A stretch of 64,000 bases of DNA, from assembly GCF_006152065.1 (NCBI RefSeq), contig NZ_VDFW01000011.1:124001-188000 (forward strand). The letters are read 5' to 3'. The notes beneath the pieces were generated by a model. It searched no databases. It was given only the letters and a program-made list of their open reading frames with translations, and was not told where the DNA came from. Numbering within the stretch: position 1 is the first letter of the stretch; each line of letters starts with the position of its first letter. Shown here piece by piece: positions 9,841 to 18,630 of this stretch. Source of the DNA: Amycolatopsis alkalitolerans. Its GTDB lineage: Bacteria > Actinomycetota > Actinomycetes > Mycobacteriales > Pseudonocardiaceae. The position numbers and the translations under genes were made by a program.

Positions 9841-10701
9841 ATGGACAACACGCCGGGCTCCTCGGGTTCTTCGCTGCCCGCGGCCTATTTCTCGACCACG
9901 ACCTCGTCGTTCGCCGAGTTCCTCAAGATGCAGGCGCCTGACCTGCTTCCGGGGCACCGGCAGGCGCCGGGCACGTCCGCGAAGGAGCTGGACGCGCCGC
10001 ACGGCACCACGATCGTCGCGGTGACCTTCTCCGGCGGCGTGCTGATCGCCGGTGACCGGCGGGCGACCTCGGGCAACCTGATCGCCTCGCGGGACATGGA
10101 CAAGGTCTCCGTGACCGACGAGTACTCGGCGGTCGGGATCGCGGGCACGGCGGGGCTGGCGGTCGAGCTCATCCGGCTGTACGCGGTCGAACTCGCGCAC
10201 TACGAGAAGATCGAGGGCGTTCCGCTGTCGCTGGACGGCAAGACGAACAAGCTCTCGACCATGGTCAAGGGCAATCTCGAGGTGGCGATGGCGGGGCTGG
10301 CGGTGCTGCCCCTGTTCGTCGGCTACGACATCGAGGCGGACGACCCGAAGCGCGCGGGCCGCATCGTGTCCTACGACGTGACCGGCGGCCGGTACGAGGA
10401 GAGCGCCGGCTACCACGCGATCGGCTCCGGTTCGCTGTTCGCGAAGTCCGCGCTGAAGAAGCTCTACGACCCCGAGGCCTCGGAGGAGGCCGCGGTCCGC
10501 GCCGCCGTCGAGTCGCTCTACGACGCCGCGGACGACGACACGGCGACCGGCGGGCCGGACATGGTGCGCCGGATCTTCCCGACGGTCGTCACGATCACCG
10601 CCGAGCGCGGGGCCGAGCTGCTGCCGGCCGACCAGACCGCGGCGGTGGCCGAGGCCGTCGTCGAGGACCGCCGCGAGCAGGCCGCCGCCGGCCGCAGCTG
10701 A
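9841..10701 (+). CDS. prcB: Proteasome subunit beta PrcB
   Basis: The catalytic subunit of the 20S proteasome, 286 residues. A propeptide of 55 residues ends in HG and is removed autocatalytically, exposing Thr56 ([12 protein letters not shown]) as the N-terminal nucleophile. The [19 protein letters not shown] region supplies the conserved Asp/Arg and the Lys of the active site. The propeptide contains the [15 protein letters not shown] stretch typical of actinobacterial PrcB. TAGGCT at 9789-9794 could be an internal promoter. prcA follows after 42 bases. Confidence 0.96.
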   Translation: MDNTPGSSGSSLPAAYFSTTTSSFAEFLKMQAPDLLPGHRQAPGTSAKELDAPHGTTIVAVTFSGGVLIAGDRRATSGNLIASRDMDKVSVTDEYSAVGIAGTAGLAVELIRLYAVELAHYEKIEGVPLSLDGKTNKLSTMVKGNLEVAMAGLAVLPLFVGYDIEADDPKRAGRIVSYDVTGGRYEESAGYHAIGSGSLFAKSALKKLYDPEASEEAAVRAAVESLYDAADDDTATGGPDMVRRIFPTVVTITAERGAELLPADQTAAVAEAVVEDRREQAAAGRS

Positions 10702-10743
10702 GAAGTACCTTCCCGTTCCACCGAGCACTCTGGAGCCGCCACC

Positions 10744-11511
10744 GTGACGATGCCGCTGTACGCCTCACCCGAGCAGTTGATGCGCGAGCGCTCGGAGCTC
10801 GCTCGCAAGGGCATCGCGCGCGGGCGCAGTGTGGTCGTGCTGAAGTACGCGGGCGGGGTGCTGTTCGTCGCCGAGAACCCGTCGACGACGCTGCACAAGT
10901 TCTCCGAGATCTACGACCGGATCGGGTTCGCGGCGGTCGGCCGCTACAGCGAGTTCGAGAACCTGCGGGTCGCCGGTATCCGGCACGCGGATCTCAAGGG
11001 CTACCAGTACGACCGCCGCGACGTGAGCGCGCGGGCGCTGGCGAACGCGTATGCGGCCACGCTGGGCAGCATCTTCACCGAGCAGCTCAAGCCGTATGAG
11101 GTGGAGATCTGCGTCGCCGAGGTCGGTGCCACCTCGGCCGAGGACCAGCTGTTCCGGCTGACCTACGACGGGTCGATCTTCGACGAGCCGCAGTTCGTGG
11201 TGATGGGCGGGCAGACCGAGCCGATCATCAACAAGCTCAAGGAGGAGTTCGAGGAGGAAGCCGAGCTGGAGCAGGCGCTGCCGATGGCGGTGCGCACGCT
11301 GCGCTCGACCTCGCCGAACAACGGCAGCGCCGAGCCGGTCAAGCTCGAGGTCGCGGTGCTGGACCGCAACCGCCCGCGCCGTGCCTTCCGGCGCATCACC
11401 GGGGCGGCGCTCGACGCGCTGCTGCCGGCGCCCGAGCCCGCCGCGCCCGAGGGTGCGGAGAAGCCCGGCGAGGACGGCGAGAAGCCGCAGAACGGGGACT
11501 CCGCCGGCTGA
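10744..11511 (+). CDS. prcA: Proteasome subunit alpha PrcA
   Basis: A 255-residue structural subunit forming the outer rings of the proteasome and the docking site for [32 protein letters not shown] is the gating N-terminus and H0 helix of the family. The C-terminal 40 residues are a disordered acidic Pro/Glu/Gly tail. The GTG at 10744 is preceded by GGAG; an ATG two codons later is an alternative. prcA ends this transcript: a strong hairpin follows within 20 bases. Confidence 0.95.
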   Translation: MTMPLYASPEQLMRERSELARKGIARGRSVVVLKYAGGVLFVAENPSTTLHKFSEIYDRIGFAAVGRYSEFENLRVAGIRHADLKGYQYDRRDVSARALANAYAATLGSIFTEQLKPYEVEICVAEVGATSAEDQLFRLTYDGSIFDEPQFVVMGGQTEPIINKLKEEFEEEAELEQALPMAVRTLRSTSPNNGSAEPVKLEVAVLDRNRPRRAFRRITGAALDALLPAPEPAAPEGAEKPGEDGEKPQNGDSAG

Positions 11512-11529
11512 CCTGCGCGACCACGTCGG

Positions 11530-11558
11530 AGGGAGCCCCGGGACGCCTGGGGCTCCCT
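11530..11558 (+). terminator. Hairpin terminator of the dop-pup-prcBA unit
   Basis: A 10-bp perfect stem (AGGGAGCCCC / GGGGCTCCCT) with a 9-base loop is followed by TT, beginning 18 bases after the prcA stop. It separates the proteasome subunit genes from pafA, which has its own promoter. Confidence 0.8.
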
Positions 11559-11653
11559 TTGTGGTGCCCGGCGAAACCGCTGGTGAACACCCGTGGGCCG
11601 GGCCACGGCGTGTCGCCGCCCGAACGGCGCACCGCTACTGGCCCGAAAGCGCC

Positions 11654-11659
11654 TAGCAT
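11654..11659 (+). promoter_or_regulatory. -10 box of a leaderless pafA promoter
   Basis: TAGCAT lies exactly six bases before the pafA ATG, the same arrangement as at dop. It sits downstream of the prcA terminator, so pafA is likely an independent, leaderless transcript. No -35 consensus is visible. Confidence 0.5.
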
Positions 11660-11665
11660 TGAGTA

Positions 11666-13024
11666 ATGCAGCGGAGGATTTTTGGCATCGAGACCGAGTT
11701 CGGGGTCACGTGCACTTTTCATGGCCAGCGCCGCCTTTCGCCGGACGAGGTCGCCCGGTACCTGTTCCGGCGGGTGGTCTCGTGGGGGCGCTCCTCCAAC
11801 GTGTTCCTGTCCAACGGCTCACGGCTCTACCTCGACGTGGGCTCGCACCCGGAGTACGCGACGGCCGAATGTGACGACCTCGTCCAGCTGGTCACGCATG
11901 ACAAAGCCGGTGAGCGGATCCTCGAGGACCTGCTGGTGGACGCCGAGCGGCGGCTGGCCGACGAGGGCATCGGCGGTGACATCTTCCTGTTCAAGAACAA
12001 CACCGACTCGGCGGGCAACTCCTACGGCTGCCACGAGAACTACCTGGTCACGCGTGCCGGCGAGTTCTCGCGGATCGCGGACGTGCTGCTGCCCTTTCTC
12101 GTCACCCGCCAGCTGATCTGCGGCGCGGGCAAGGTCCTGCAGACCCCGCGCGGCGCGGTGTACTGCCTTTCCCAGCGGGCGGAACACATCTGGGAAGGCG
12201 TGTCCAGCGCCACCACGCGGTCGCGGCCGATCATCAACACCCGCGACGAGCCGCATGCCGACGCCGAGCGCTACCGCCGCCTGCACGTCATCGTGGGTGA
12301 CTCGAACATGGCGGAGCCCACCACGCTGCTCAAGATCGGCAGCGCGCACCTCGTGCTGGAGATGATCGAGCAGGGCGTGCAGTTCCGGGACTTCACCCTG
12401 GACAACCCGATCCGCGCGATCCGGGAGATCAGCCACGATCTGAGCGGCCGGCGCCCGGTGCGTCTCGCCGGCGGCCGGGAGGCTTCGGCGCTGGACATCC
12501 AGCGCGAGTACTACGGCCGCGCCGTGCAGCACGTGAAGGCCAACGACTCGGGCCCGACCGCGCGGCGGGTGATCGAACTGTGGGGCCGCGCGCTGGACGC
12601 CGTCGAGCAGCAGGATTTCACCAAGATCGACACCGAGATCGACTGGGCGATCAAGCACCGGCTCGTGGAGCGTTACCGCGCGAAGCACAATCTGGACCTG
12701 TCCAGCCCGCGGGTCGCGCAGCTCGACCTGGCCTACCACGACATCCGGCGTGGCCGCGGCCTGTTCGATCTGCTGCAGCGCAAGGGCCTGGTGCGCCGCA
12801 TCACCGACGACGGCGAGATCGAACTGGCCAAGGACACCCCGCCGCAGACGACGCGGGCGAAGCTGCGCGGTGACTTCATCGCCGCCGCCCAGGCCGCGGG
12901 CCGCGATTTCACCGTGGACTGGGTGCACCTGAAGCTGAACGACCAGGCCCAGCGGACCGTGCTGTGCAAGGACCCGTTCCGCGCCGTGGACGAACGCGTC
13001 GACCGCCTGATCAGCTCGCTGTGA
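11666..13024 (+). CDS. pafA: Pup-protein ligase PafA
   Basis: A 452-residue ligase that uses ATP to activate the C-terminal Glu of deamidated Pup and joins it to substrate lysines. [18 protein letters not shown] carries the catalytic Glu of the Mg-ATP site. The protein shares the fold of Dop ([36 protein letters not shown]) but lacks the Dop loop after residue 35, which distinguishes the two. Equivalent to Rv2097c. In M. tuberculosis pafB and pafC follow directly; here an MMPL/TetR pair intervenes. Confidence 0.96.
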   Translation: MQRRIFGIETEFGVTCTFHGQRRLSPDEVARYLFRRVVSWGRSSNVFLSNGSRLYLDVGSHPEYATAECDDLVQLVTHDKAGERILEDLLVDAERRLADEGIGGDIFLFKNNTDSAGNSYGCHENYLVTRAGEFSRIADVLLPFLVTRQLICGAGKVLQTPRGAVYCLSQRAEHIWEGVSSATTRSRPIINTRDEPHADAERYRRLHVIVGDSNMAEPTTLLKIGSAHLVLEMIEQGVQFRDFTLDNPIRAIREISHDLSGRRPVRLAGGREASALDIQREYYGRAVQHVKANDSGPTARRVIELWGRALDAVEQQDFTKIDTEIDWAIKHRLVERYRAKHNLDLSSPRVAQLDLAYHDIRRGRGLFDLLQRKGLVRRITDDGEIELAKDTPPQTTRAKLRGDFIAAAQAAGRDFTVDWVHLKLNDQAQRTVLCKDPFRAVDERVDRLISSL

Positions 13025-13051
13025 CCGGCGAGCGCCCGCAGTGCGAGCGCG

Positions 13052-13079
13052 GAAGGCCGGACGGTGGCGTCCGGCCTTC
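13052..13079. terminator. Hairpin terminator between pafA and the convergent MMPL gene
   Basis: A 12-bp stem (GAAGGCCGGACG paired with its complement) with a 4-base loop lies 27 bases after the pafA stop and 15 bases before the stop of the minus-strand MMPL gene. It can serve both directions. Confidence 0.75.
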
Positions 13080-13093
13080 GTTGACGACTCGCA

Positions 13094-15265
13094 TCACGTC
13101 GCTGAACTGACCGGCACCCGCGGCGTCTCGGCTTCGCTGAGGCCTACCCGCGAATGCAGGCGGCGCAACGGCGCGGGTGCCCACCAGGCGTGCCGGCCGA
13201 GCAGCCGCATCCCGGCGGGCAGCAGCACGCCGCGCACGAGCGTCGCGTCGAGGAGCACGGCGAGCCCGGTGCCGATGCCGAACATCTGGATGAAGCTGAC
13301 CCCGCTCGTGCCGAACGCGAACAGGCTGACCGCGAGCAGAGCCGCGGCCGCCGACACGATCCGCCCGGAGCGGGAGAGCCCCTGGATGACGGCTTCACGC
13401 GGCCCGGCGCCGGCGTCGTGTGCCTCCTTGATCCGGCTGATCACGAACACCTCGTAGTCCATCGACAGCCCGAACGCGATGCAGAACAGCAGCATCAGCA
13501 TGCTCGTGTCGAGCGGCAGCGGGGTGAAGCCGAGCACCGAGGACGCGAACCCGTGCTGGAACACCAGCACCATCAGCCCGAGCGTCGCCGACAGGCTCAG
13601 CAGGTTGAACAGCAGCGCGCGCAGCGGTTGCAGGATGCTGCCGGTGAACAGGAACAGCAGCACGAAGGTGGTCACCGCGATCAGCCCGCCGGCCAGTGGC
13701 AGGCGGCTGGCGATCGCGTGCTTCGAGTCCACCAGCACCGCCGCGTCACCGCCGACCTTGACCTCGGTCGGCGCCGCTGTCCGGCGGATCTGGCCGACCA
13801 CGTCCTGCGCTTCGGCCGACCGCGAGTCCGTGGTGTCCGGCAGGACGGTGAGGCGCTGGGCGTCGCGGGCGGCGAGCGTCGAGTCGGCCGGGGAAACGCC
13901 CAGCGACCGGCCGTGGCTGTAGTCGCCGGCACTGGACGAGACATGTGAGACGCCCGGCAGTTCGGACAGGCGCTGCGCGTAGCCGCCGAGCGCCGCGCCG
14001 GGGGAGCCGACCGTCACCACCTGGATGGCCCGGCTGTCGTTCTGCGGATAGTCGGCGCGCAGCACGTCGCCGACCACGCGGCTCGACGCGGGCGGCTGCA
14101 GGACGCGCTCGTCGGGCGTACCGAATCGCACGCCGAACAGCGGTACCGCGGCCAGCACCAGCAGGATGAGCACGGGCAGGGCGGCGCGGGCGGGACGGCG
14201 CAGCGTGGCGCCCGCGATCCGCGCCCACCACGGCGAGACGGTGCTCGTCGGGCGTGCCCACGGCAGGCGCCCGGCGTTCACGCGCGGCCCGAGGACCTTC
14301 AGCAGCGCGGGCAGTACGAAGAGCGCGCCGAGCATCGCGATCACGATCACCCCGATCCCGGCGTAGGCGAAGGAGCGCAGGAAGTACAGCGGGAACAGCA
14401 GCAGCGCGGCGAGCGCGACGGCGACGGTGGCGGCGCTGAACGCGATCGTGCGCCCGGCGCTGCCCACCGTCCGGGCCACGGCGTCGCGCACGTCCCCGCC
14501 GGCCGCGATCTCCTCACGGAACCGGTTCACGGTCAGCAGCGCGTAGTCGATTCCGAGACCGAGGCCCAGCGCGGTGGTCAGGTTGATCGCGAACACGGAC
14601 ACGTCGGTGAGGGATCCGATGACCGACAGTTCCGCGAAGGTGCCGAGTACGGCGATCCCGCCGACGACGAGGGGGAGCAGCGCGGCGACGAGGCTGCCGA
14701 ACACGATCACGAGCAGGATCGCGATGATCGGCACGGCGATCATCTCCGCGCGCATCAGGTCCTTCGCGACCTGGTCGGTCACGTCGGTGTTGGCGACCGC
14801 GGCCCCTCCCGCGGTGACGGTGACCGGGCCGTCGTCGCCCTGGTAACGGTCGACGATGTTTTCGACGTCCTTCTGGTTTTCCGCGTGCGCGACGATCAGC
14901 GCCGAGCGGCCGTCGGCCGATTTCAGCGCGGGCGCGCCCGTCTGCCAGTACGACGCGGTACCGGAGAGAGCACGGTCGGCGGCGACGCGCCGGCCCAGTT
15001 CGGTGCCGGCGGCACGGACGGCGGCGTCGTCGACGGTGCCGGCCTTCGCCTGCACCAGCAGGACGAAGTTGGTGCCGCCGCCGAAGTCGCGCTGGACGAG
15101 GTCCTGGGCCTGGCTGGACTCGGCCGCCGGGTCGGTGAACCCCTGCGAGTGGAGCTTGCCGAAGGCCGTCATACCGAGTGCCCCGGCGCCGATCATGAGC
15201 AGGACGGCGACGGCGAGGACGGCTCGTGCGTGGTCGGCGGCGAACCGCCCGAGGCGAGCGAACAT
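13094..15265 (-). CDS. MMPL family (RND-type) membrane transporter
   Basis: A 723-residue transporter of the MMPL/RND superfamily, which exports lipids, drugs or other hydrophobic molecules using the proton gradient. Two repeats each comprise one membrane helix, an extracytoplasmic domain and five further helices (first group about 170-345, second about 500-700). GLGLGIDYALLTVNRFREE and FGLSMDYEVFVISRIKEAH carry the Asp-Tyr pairs of the proton relay. I start it at MFARLGRFAADHARAVL because the longer frame from 15340 runs through the operator region. It is divergent from a TetR gene that probably represses it. The pair interrupts the usual pafA-pafB order. Confidence 0.88.
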   Translation of the reverse strand: MFARLGRFAADHARAVLAVAVLLMIGAGALGMTAFGKLHSQGFTDPAAESSQAQDLVQRDFGGGTNFVLLVQAKAGTVDDAAVRAAGTELGRRVAADRALSGTASYWQTGAPALKSADGRSALIVAHAENQKDVENIVDRYQGDDGPVTVTAGGAAVANTDVTDQVAKDLMRAEMIAVPIIAILLVIVFGSLVAALLPLVVGGIAVLGTFAELSVIGSLTDVSVFAINLTTALGLGLGIDYALLTVNRFREEIAAGGDVRDAVARTVGSAGRTIAFSAATVAVALAALLLFPLYFLRSFAYAGIGVIVIAMLGALFVLPALLKVLGPRVNAGRLPWARPTSTVSPWWARIAGATLRRPARAALPVLILLVLAAVPLFGVRFGTPDERVLQPPASSRVVGDVLRADYPQNDSRAIQVVTVGSPGAALGGYAQRLSELPGVSHVSSSAGDYSHGRSLGVSPADSTLAARDAQRLTVLPDTTDSRSAEAQDVVGQIRRTAAPTEVKVGGDAAVLVDSKHAIASRLPLAGGLIAVTTFVLLFLFTGSILQPLRALLFNLLSLSATLGLMVLVFQHGFASSVLGFTPLPLDTSMLMLLFCIAFGLSMDYEVFVISRIKEAHDAGAGPREAVIQGLSRSGRIVSAAAALLAVSLFAFGTSGVSFIQMFGIGTGLAVLLDATLVRGVLLPAGMRLLGRHAWWAPAPLRRLHSRVGLSEAETPRVPVSSAT

Positions 15266-15289
15266 GGTATCCCCACGGAAGTTGGCAGG

Positions 15290-15342
15290 TGTTAACTTGG
15301 CGACTGTTAACTTGCCATCGATGTGTGCGGGTGTCAACATTG
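15290..15342. promoter_or_regulatory. Operator candidates between divergent MMPL and TetR genes
   Basis: TGTTAACTTG occurs twice 15 bp apart (15290-15299 and 15305-15314), and a related TGTCAACATTG lies at 15332-15342, directly before the TetR start. Each GTTAAC is itself palindromic. On the minus strand TTGACA (15331-15336) could be the -35 box of the MMPL promoter. This is the expected place for a TetR regulator to control both genes. Confidence 0.55.
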
Positions 15343-15346
15343 ATCT

Positions 15347-16012
15347 GTGAGTTCCTCAGCCCCTGTTCGAACCGGCTACCACCACGGCGACCTGCGCAAC
15401 GCCCTCATCCGGGCGGCGGCCGACCTCGCGCAGTCCGGCGGTCCCGCCTCGGTGACGATCCGCGCGGCGGCACGGGCCGTCGGCGTCACCCCGACGGCCG
15501 CGTACCGGCATTTCGCGGGCCACGAGGAACTGTTGCACGCGGCCAAGGAAGAGGCGATGGAGCGGCTCAGCGCGGCGATGAGCGAGGTGCTGACCCGGGT
15601 GCCCGAGACGGAGGACCGGGTGCGGCGGGCCGTCTGCGCCGTCGCCGCGATCGGCCGGGGCTATCTCAACTTCGCACAGGCCGAACCAGGCCTGTTCCGC
15701 ACCGCGTTCGCGGCGGCGGCCGACGTGCCCGCCTTCGCCACCACCAGACCGTTCCTCCGGCTGGTCGAGGCGCTCGACGAACTGGCCGCGGCCGGGTACC
15801 TGCCCGCCGAACGGCGGCCGATGGCGGAGATCGCGGCGTGGTCGTCGGTGCACGGGCTCGCGATGCTGTGCCTCGACGGCCCGTTGCGTTCGGTGGGTTC
15901 CGACCAGCGGCGGCAGGCGATGGGGCGCGTGGTCGAGGTGGTCATGGAGGGGCTTGGCGGCCGCGCGCTCTCACCCGGGCTGCGCGCCGACATCCTGGAA
16001 TTCGCGCGCTGA
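15347..16012 (+). CDS. TetR family transcriptional regulator
   Basis: A 221-residue repressor-type regulator. The N-terminal DNA-binding domain is complete (GYHHGDLRNALIRAAADL, then ASVTIRAAARAVGVTPTAAYRHFAGHEEL, about residues 10-60). The C-terminal domain with RGYLNFAQAEPGLFRTAF is of the WHG / TetR_C type, which binds an unknown hydrophobic ligand. The GTG at 15347 has no Shine-Dalgarno, so it may be leaderless. It is divergent from the MMPL exporter 81 bases away, the classic repressor/exporter arrangement, with repeated TGTTAACTTG sites between them. Confidence 0.85.
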   Translation: MSSSAPVRTGYHHGDLRNALIRAAADLAQSGGPASVTIRAAARAVGVTPTAAYRHFAGHEELLHAAKEEAMERLSAAMSEVLTRVPETEDRVRRAVCAVAAIGRGYLNFAQAEPGLFRTAFAAAADVPAFATTRPFLRLVEALDELAAAGYLPAERRPMAEIAAWSSVHGLAMLCLDGPLRSVGSDQRRQAMGRVVEVVMEGLGGRALSPGLRADILEFAR

Positions 16013-16091
16013 CTAAACCACACGTTCGGTCATGGGTTCGAATCTGCGGCGTGTAATGCCGGACCTCCGATCGCGGCTTGCGGATGCGAGC

Positions 16092-16097
16092 TACTGT
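16092..16097 (+). promoter_or_regulatory. -10 box of a leaderless pafB promoter
   Basis: TACTGT (TAnnnT) ends six bases before the GTG start of pafB. With no Shine-Dalgarno present, a leaderless mRNA is likely. Confidence 0.4.
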
Positions 16098-16103
16098 GTT
16101 CGG

Positions 16104-17081
16104 GTGTCCACCGCCCGCGCCGAGCGCCTGGTCAATCTGGTGCTCGCCCTGCTGTCCACCCGGCAGTACCTCACCGCTGACCGGATTCGCGGGATCGTGC
16201 CCGGGTACGCGGACGCGTCCAGCGACGAGGCGTTCTCGCGGATGTTCGAGCGGGACAAGACCGAACTTCGCGAGCTGGGTATCCCGCTGGAAGTCGGGCG
16301 GAACTCGGTGTTCGACTCGCAGGACGGCTACCGGATCGCGCGGCGTGACTACGAGCTCGGTGAGATCGAGCTCGCGCCCGACGAGGCGGCGGCGGTCGGG
16401 CTCGCCGTGCGGCTGTGGGATTCCCCGGAGCTGACCGGGCAGGCCCAGGGCGCGCTGGTGAAGCTGCGCGCGGCGGGGGTCGAGGTCGACCACACCGCGC
16501 CGCCCGTCGTGGAGTCGCGGGTTCGCACCGAACCGGCGTTTTCCCCGCTGCTCGCGGCGGTTCAGCAACGCCAGGCCGTCCGGTTCGGCTATCGCCGGTC
16601 CGGGTCCGCGGAGCGGATGACGCGCACCGTCGAACCGTGGGGCGTCGTGTCGTGGCGCGCCCGCTGGTACGTCGTCGGCCACGACCGGGATCGCGCCGCG
16701 CCCCGGTGCTTCCGGCTGTCCCGGATCGTCGGCGAGGTGCGCGCGATCGGCGAACCCGGTGCGGTGGAGCGGCCCCAGGACGTGAACCTGCTCGAGTTCG
16801 TCGCGGGCAGCGACGGGAGCCGCGAGCATTCACCGGTCGCCACCGCGAAGCTGTGGATCGCCGACCGGCGCGCGGCCGGGGTGCGCCGCCGCGCGAAGCT
16901 CACCGGACGGCTGACGGTCGACGGGATCGAGGGCGATCTCGCGGAGCTGGAGCTGTACTACCCGGAGAGCGCCGCCGACTGGATCGCCGGGCACGGCCCG
17001 GACGTGCTCGTGCTCGAACCGGACGTGCTGGCCAAGTCGGTGCACGAGCGGCTGCGGGCGGTGGCGGGGGAAAGATCGTGA
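16104..17081 (+). CDS. pafB: WYL-domain transcriptional regulator PafB
   Basis: A 325-residue protein with an N-terminal winged-helix segment (STARAERLVNLVLALLSTRQYLTADRIRGIVPGY) and a WYL domain (about 140-230, with WRARWYVVGHDRDR). A C-terminal WCX extension follows. In mycobacteria PafB and PafC form a heterodimer that activates the LexA/RecA-independent DNA damage response by binding single-stranded DNA through the WYL domains and contacting RNA polymerase. It has no direct role in pupylation. The GTG at 16104 removes an unsupported upstream extension. It overlaps pafC by four bases (GTGA), indicating translational coupling. Confidence 0.93.
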   Translation: MSTARAERLVNLVLALLSTRQYLTADRIRGIVPGYADASSDEAFSRMFERDKTELRELGIPLEVGRNSVFDSQDGYRIARRDYELGEIELAPDEAAAVGLAVRLWDSPELTGQAQGALVKLRAAGVEVDHTAPPVVESRVRTEPAFSPLLAAVQQRQAVRFGYRRSGSAERMTRTVEPWGVVSWRARWYVVGHDRDRAAPRCFRLSRIVGEVRAIGEPGAVERPQDVNLLEFVAGSDGSREHSPVATAKLWIADRRAAGVRRRAKLTGRLTVDGIEGDLAELELYYPESAADWIAGHGPDVLVLEPDVLAKSVHERLRAVAGERS

Positions 17082-18058
17082 GCAGTTCGACCGATCGCAT
17101 GCCGCGGCTGCTCGCCCTGGTCCCGTACCTGCTCGCGCGGCCGGGGATCAGGATCGACGACGCGGCCCGTGATTTCGGCGTGTCCCCGAAACAGCTCCGC
17201 CGCGACCTGGAACTGCTGTGGATGTGCGGGCTGCCCGGGTACGGGCCCGGGGACCTGATCGATCTGTCCTTCGCCGGAGACACCGTCACGGTCACCTTCG
17301 ACGCCGGGATGAACCGGCCGCTGCGGCTGACCGGCGGGGAGGCGACCGCGTTGCTGGTCGCGCTGCGGGCCCTGGCCGAGACCCCGGGCCTGCTCGACAC
17401 CGACGCCGTCCGCCGCGCGATCGCCAAGATCGAGGCCGCCGCCGGGCAGGCCCAGCCCTCCGGGGTGGTCGTCGGCCTCGGTGTCCGGGAGGGCGAGAGG
17501 ACCGCGCACACGCGTGGCGTGGTGCAGCGGGCGCTGCAGGCCCGTCGCGCGCTGCGCATCCGCTACTACACCGCGTCACGGGACGAGATCACCGAGCGGA
17601 CGGTCGACCCGATGCGGCTGCTGATCGTGCAGGCCGTCGGCTACCTGGAGGCCTGGTGCCGCCGCGCCGAGGGCGTCCGGCTGTTCCGGCTCGACCGCAT
17701 CGACGACGTGCGGGTCCTCGACGAGCCCGCCGCGCCGCCACCGGCCGCGCGGCCCACCGACATCTCCGACGGCGTGTTCGCGGCCCGGCCCGGCCAGGAG
17801 GTCGCCGAGGTGGTGCTCGAACCCGACGCCCGCTGGGTCGCCGAGTACTACCCGTGTGAGGAGCTCGCCGAACTCGAGGGCGGGCGGCTGCGGGTGCGGA
17901 TGCGTTACGGCGACGAGTCCTGGATGTCCCGGCTGATGCTCAGCCTCGGCGGCGACGCGCGCGTCGAAAGCCCGCCACAGCTCGCGGCGGCCGTTCGTCG
18001 GCGGGCCGCCGACGCACTGGCGCGGGCACGTCACCTTCCGTCCACCTTGAGCCAGTAG
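17078..18058 (+). CDS. pafC: WYL-domain transcriptional regulator PafC
   Basis: A 326-residue partner of PafB with the same layout: HTH (RMPRLLALVPYLLARPGIRIDDAARDFGVSPKQLRRDLELL), WYL domain (about 150-235, with VGYLEAWCRRAEGVRLFRLDRID) and WCX tail. The typical WYL tripeptide region reads GYLEAWC here, as in other PafC proteins. The start GTG overlaps the pafB stop. The stop codon TAG at 18056 is also the first part of a TAGGGT box serving the next gene. Confidence 0.93.
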   Translation: MSSSTDRMPRLLALVPYLLARPGIRIDDAARDFGVSPKQLRRDLELLWMCGLPGYGPGDLIDLSFAGDTVTVTFDAGMNRPLRLTGGEATALLVALRALAETPGLLDTDAVRRAIAKIEAAAGQAQPSGVVVGLGVREGERTAHTRGVVQRALQARRALRIRYYTASRDEITERTVDPMRLLIVQAVGYLEAWCRRAEGVRLFRLDRIDDVRVLDEPAAPPPAARPTDISDGVFAARPGQEVAEVVLEPDARWVAEYYPCEELAELEGGRLRVRMRYGDESWMSRLMLSLGGDARVESPPQLAAAVRRRAADALARARHLPSTLSQ

Positions 18059-18061
18059 GGT
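18056..18061 (+). promoter_or_regulatory. -10 box for the small membrane-protein gene, overlapping the pafC stop
   Basis: TAGGGT ends six bases before the GTG at 18068, so the next gene could be transcribed as a leaderless mRNA from a promoter lying in the pafC 3' end. Confidence 0.4.
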
Positions 18062-18067
18062 GACCGG

Positions 18068-18280
18068 GTGTCGTACCTGCCGAGCATCCTGCTCGCCGCC
18101 GCCGGCCTCGTGCTGCTGGGCGTTCTGCTGTTTGTCGTGGTCAGGGGCTTGCGCCGGTTCCGCTCGGCGTTGACCATGGTCGTGACGAGCACGAACGATC
18201 GCGCCGGGCTGCTCAGGGCGCGCTCGGCCGGTCTGCGGGTCGCATTCCGGCAGCTTCGGCGCGCCGGGGAAAACCAGTAG
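18068..18280 (+). CDS. Small single-pass membrane protein of unknown function
   Basis: A 70-residue protein with one strong membrane helix (about residues 5-26, SILLAAAGLVLLGVLLFVVV) and a basic cytosolic tail with seven arginines. I do not recognise a named family. It lies between pafC and tatA on the same strand, 34 bases before tatA. A tail-anchored basic peptide beside the Tat genes is a recurrent arrangement in this group as far as I recall, but I cannot assign a role. Confidence 0.6.
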   Translation: MSYLPSILLAAAGLVLLGVLLFVVVRGLRRFRSALTMVVTSTNDRAGLLRARSAGLRVAFRQLRRAGENQ

Positions 18281-18314
18281 CATTGGGCAAGAAACGAACG
18301 AAGGAGGCCAGGCT

Positions 18315-18608
18315 ATGCTGAACGGGTTGCAGCCGTGGCACGTGATCATCTTGGTGCTGTTGGTGGTTCTGCTGTTCGGTGCCAAGCGGCTTCCCGACGC
18401 CGCCAGGTCGATCGGCAAGTCCATGAAGATCTTCCGGGCCGAGACGAAGGACATGCGCGAAGAGGAAACCGCGACCGAGCCCGAGAAGAAGGAGCTCCCC
18501 TCCGCGACGGCCCAGCCTGCCGGTACCGACCAGCAGGTGGCCGACCTGCAGCGCCAGCTCGACGAGCTGAAGAAGCAGCAGGACCAGGCGCAGAAGCACG
18601 CCAGCTGA
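18315..18608 (+). CDS. tatA: Sec-independent protein translocase subunit TatA
   Basis: A 97-residue pore-forming subunit of the twin-arginine translocase. The membrane helix is residues 8-23. The hinge FGAKRLPDAARSIGKSMKIF forms the amphipathic helix, with the invariant Phe-Gly. The acidic, Gln-rich C-terminal tail is disordered or coiled. A near-perfect AAGGAGG site precedes the ATG. TAGCAT at 18278-18283, overlapping the preceding stop codon, may be its -10 box. It is followed 22 bases later by tatC. Confidence 0.96.
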   Translation: MLNGLQPWHVIILVLLVVLLFGAKRLPDAARSIGKSMKIFRAETKDMREEETATEPEKKELPSATAQPAGTDQQVADLQRQLDELKKQQDQAQKHAS

Positions 18609-18630
18609 CGCGGGAACGGGGTTAGTTCCA

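Noticed and set aside
13094-16012. MMPL/TetR pair as a transposon insertion
   Set aside because: There is no transposase, terminal inverted repeat or target duplication; gene order change by recombination is enough to explain it.
16035-16044. GGTTCGAATC, a typical tRNA T-loop sequence, before pafB
   Set aside because: The flanking bases do not form a T-stem, and no acceptor, D or anticodon arms can be drawn, so this is not a tRNA and there is no basis to call an integration site.
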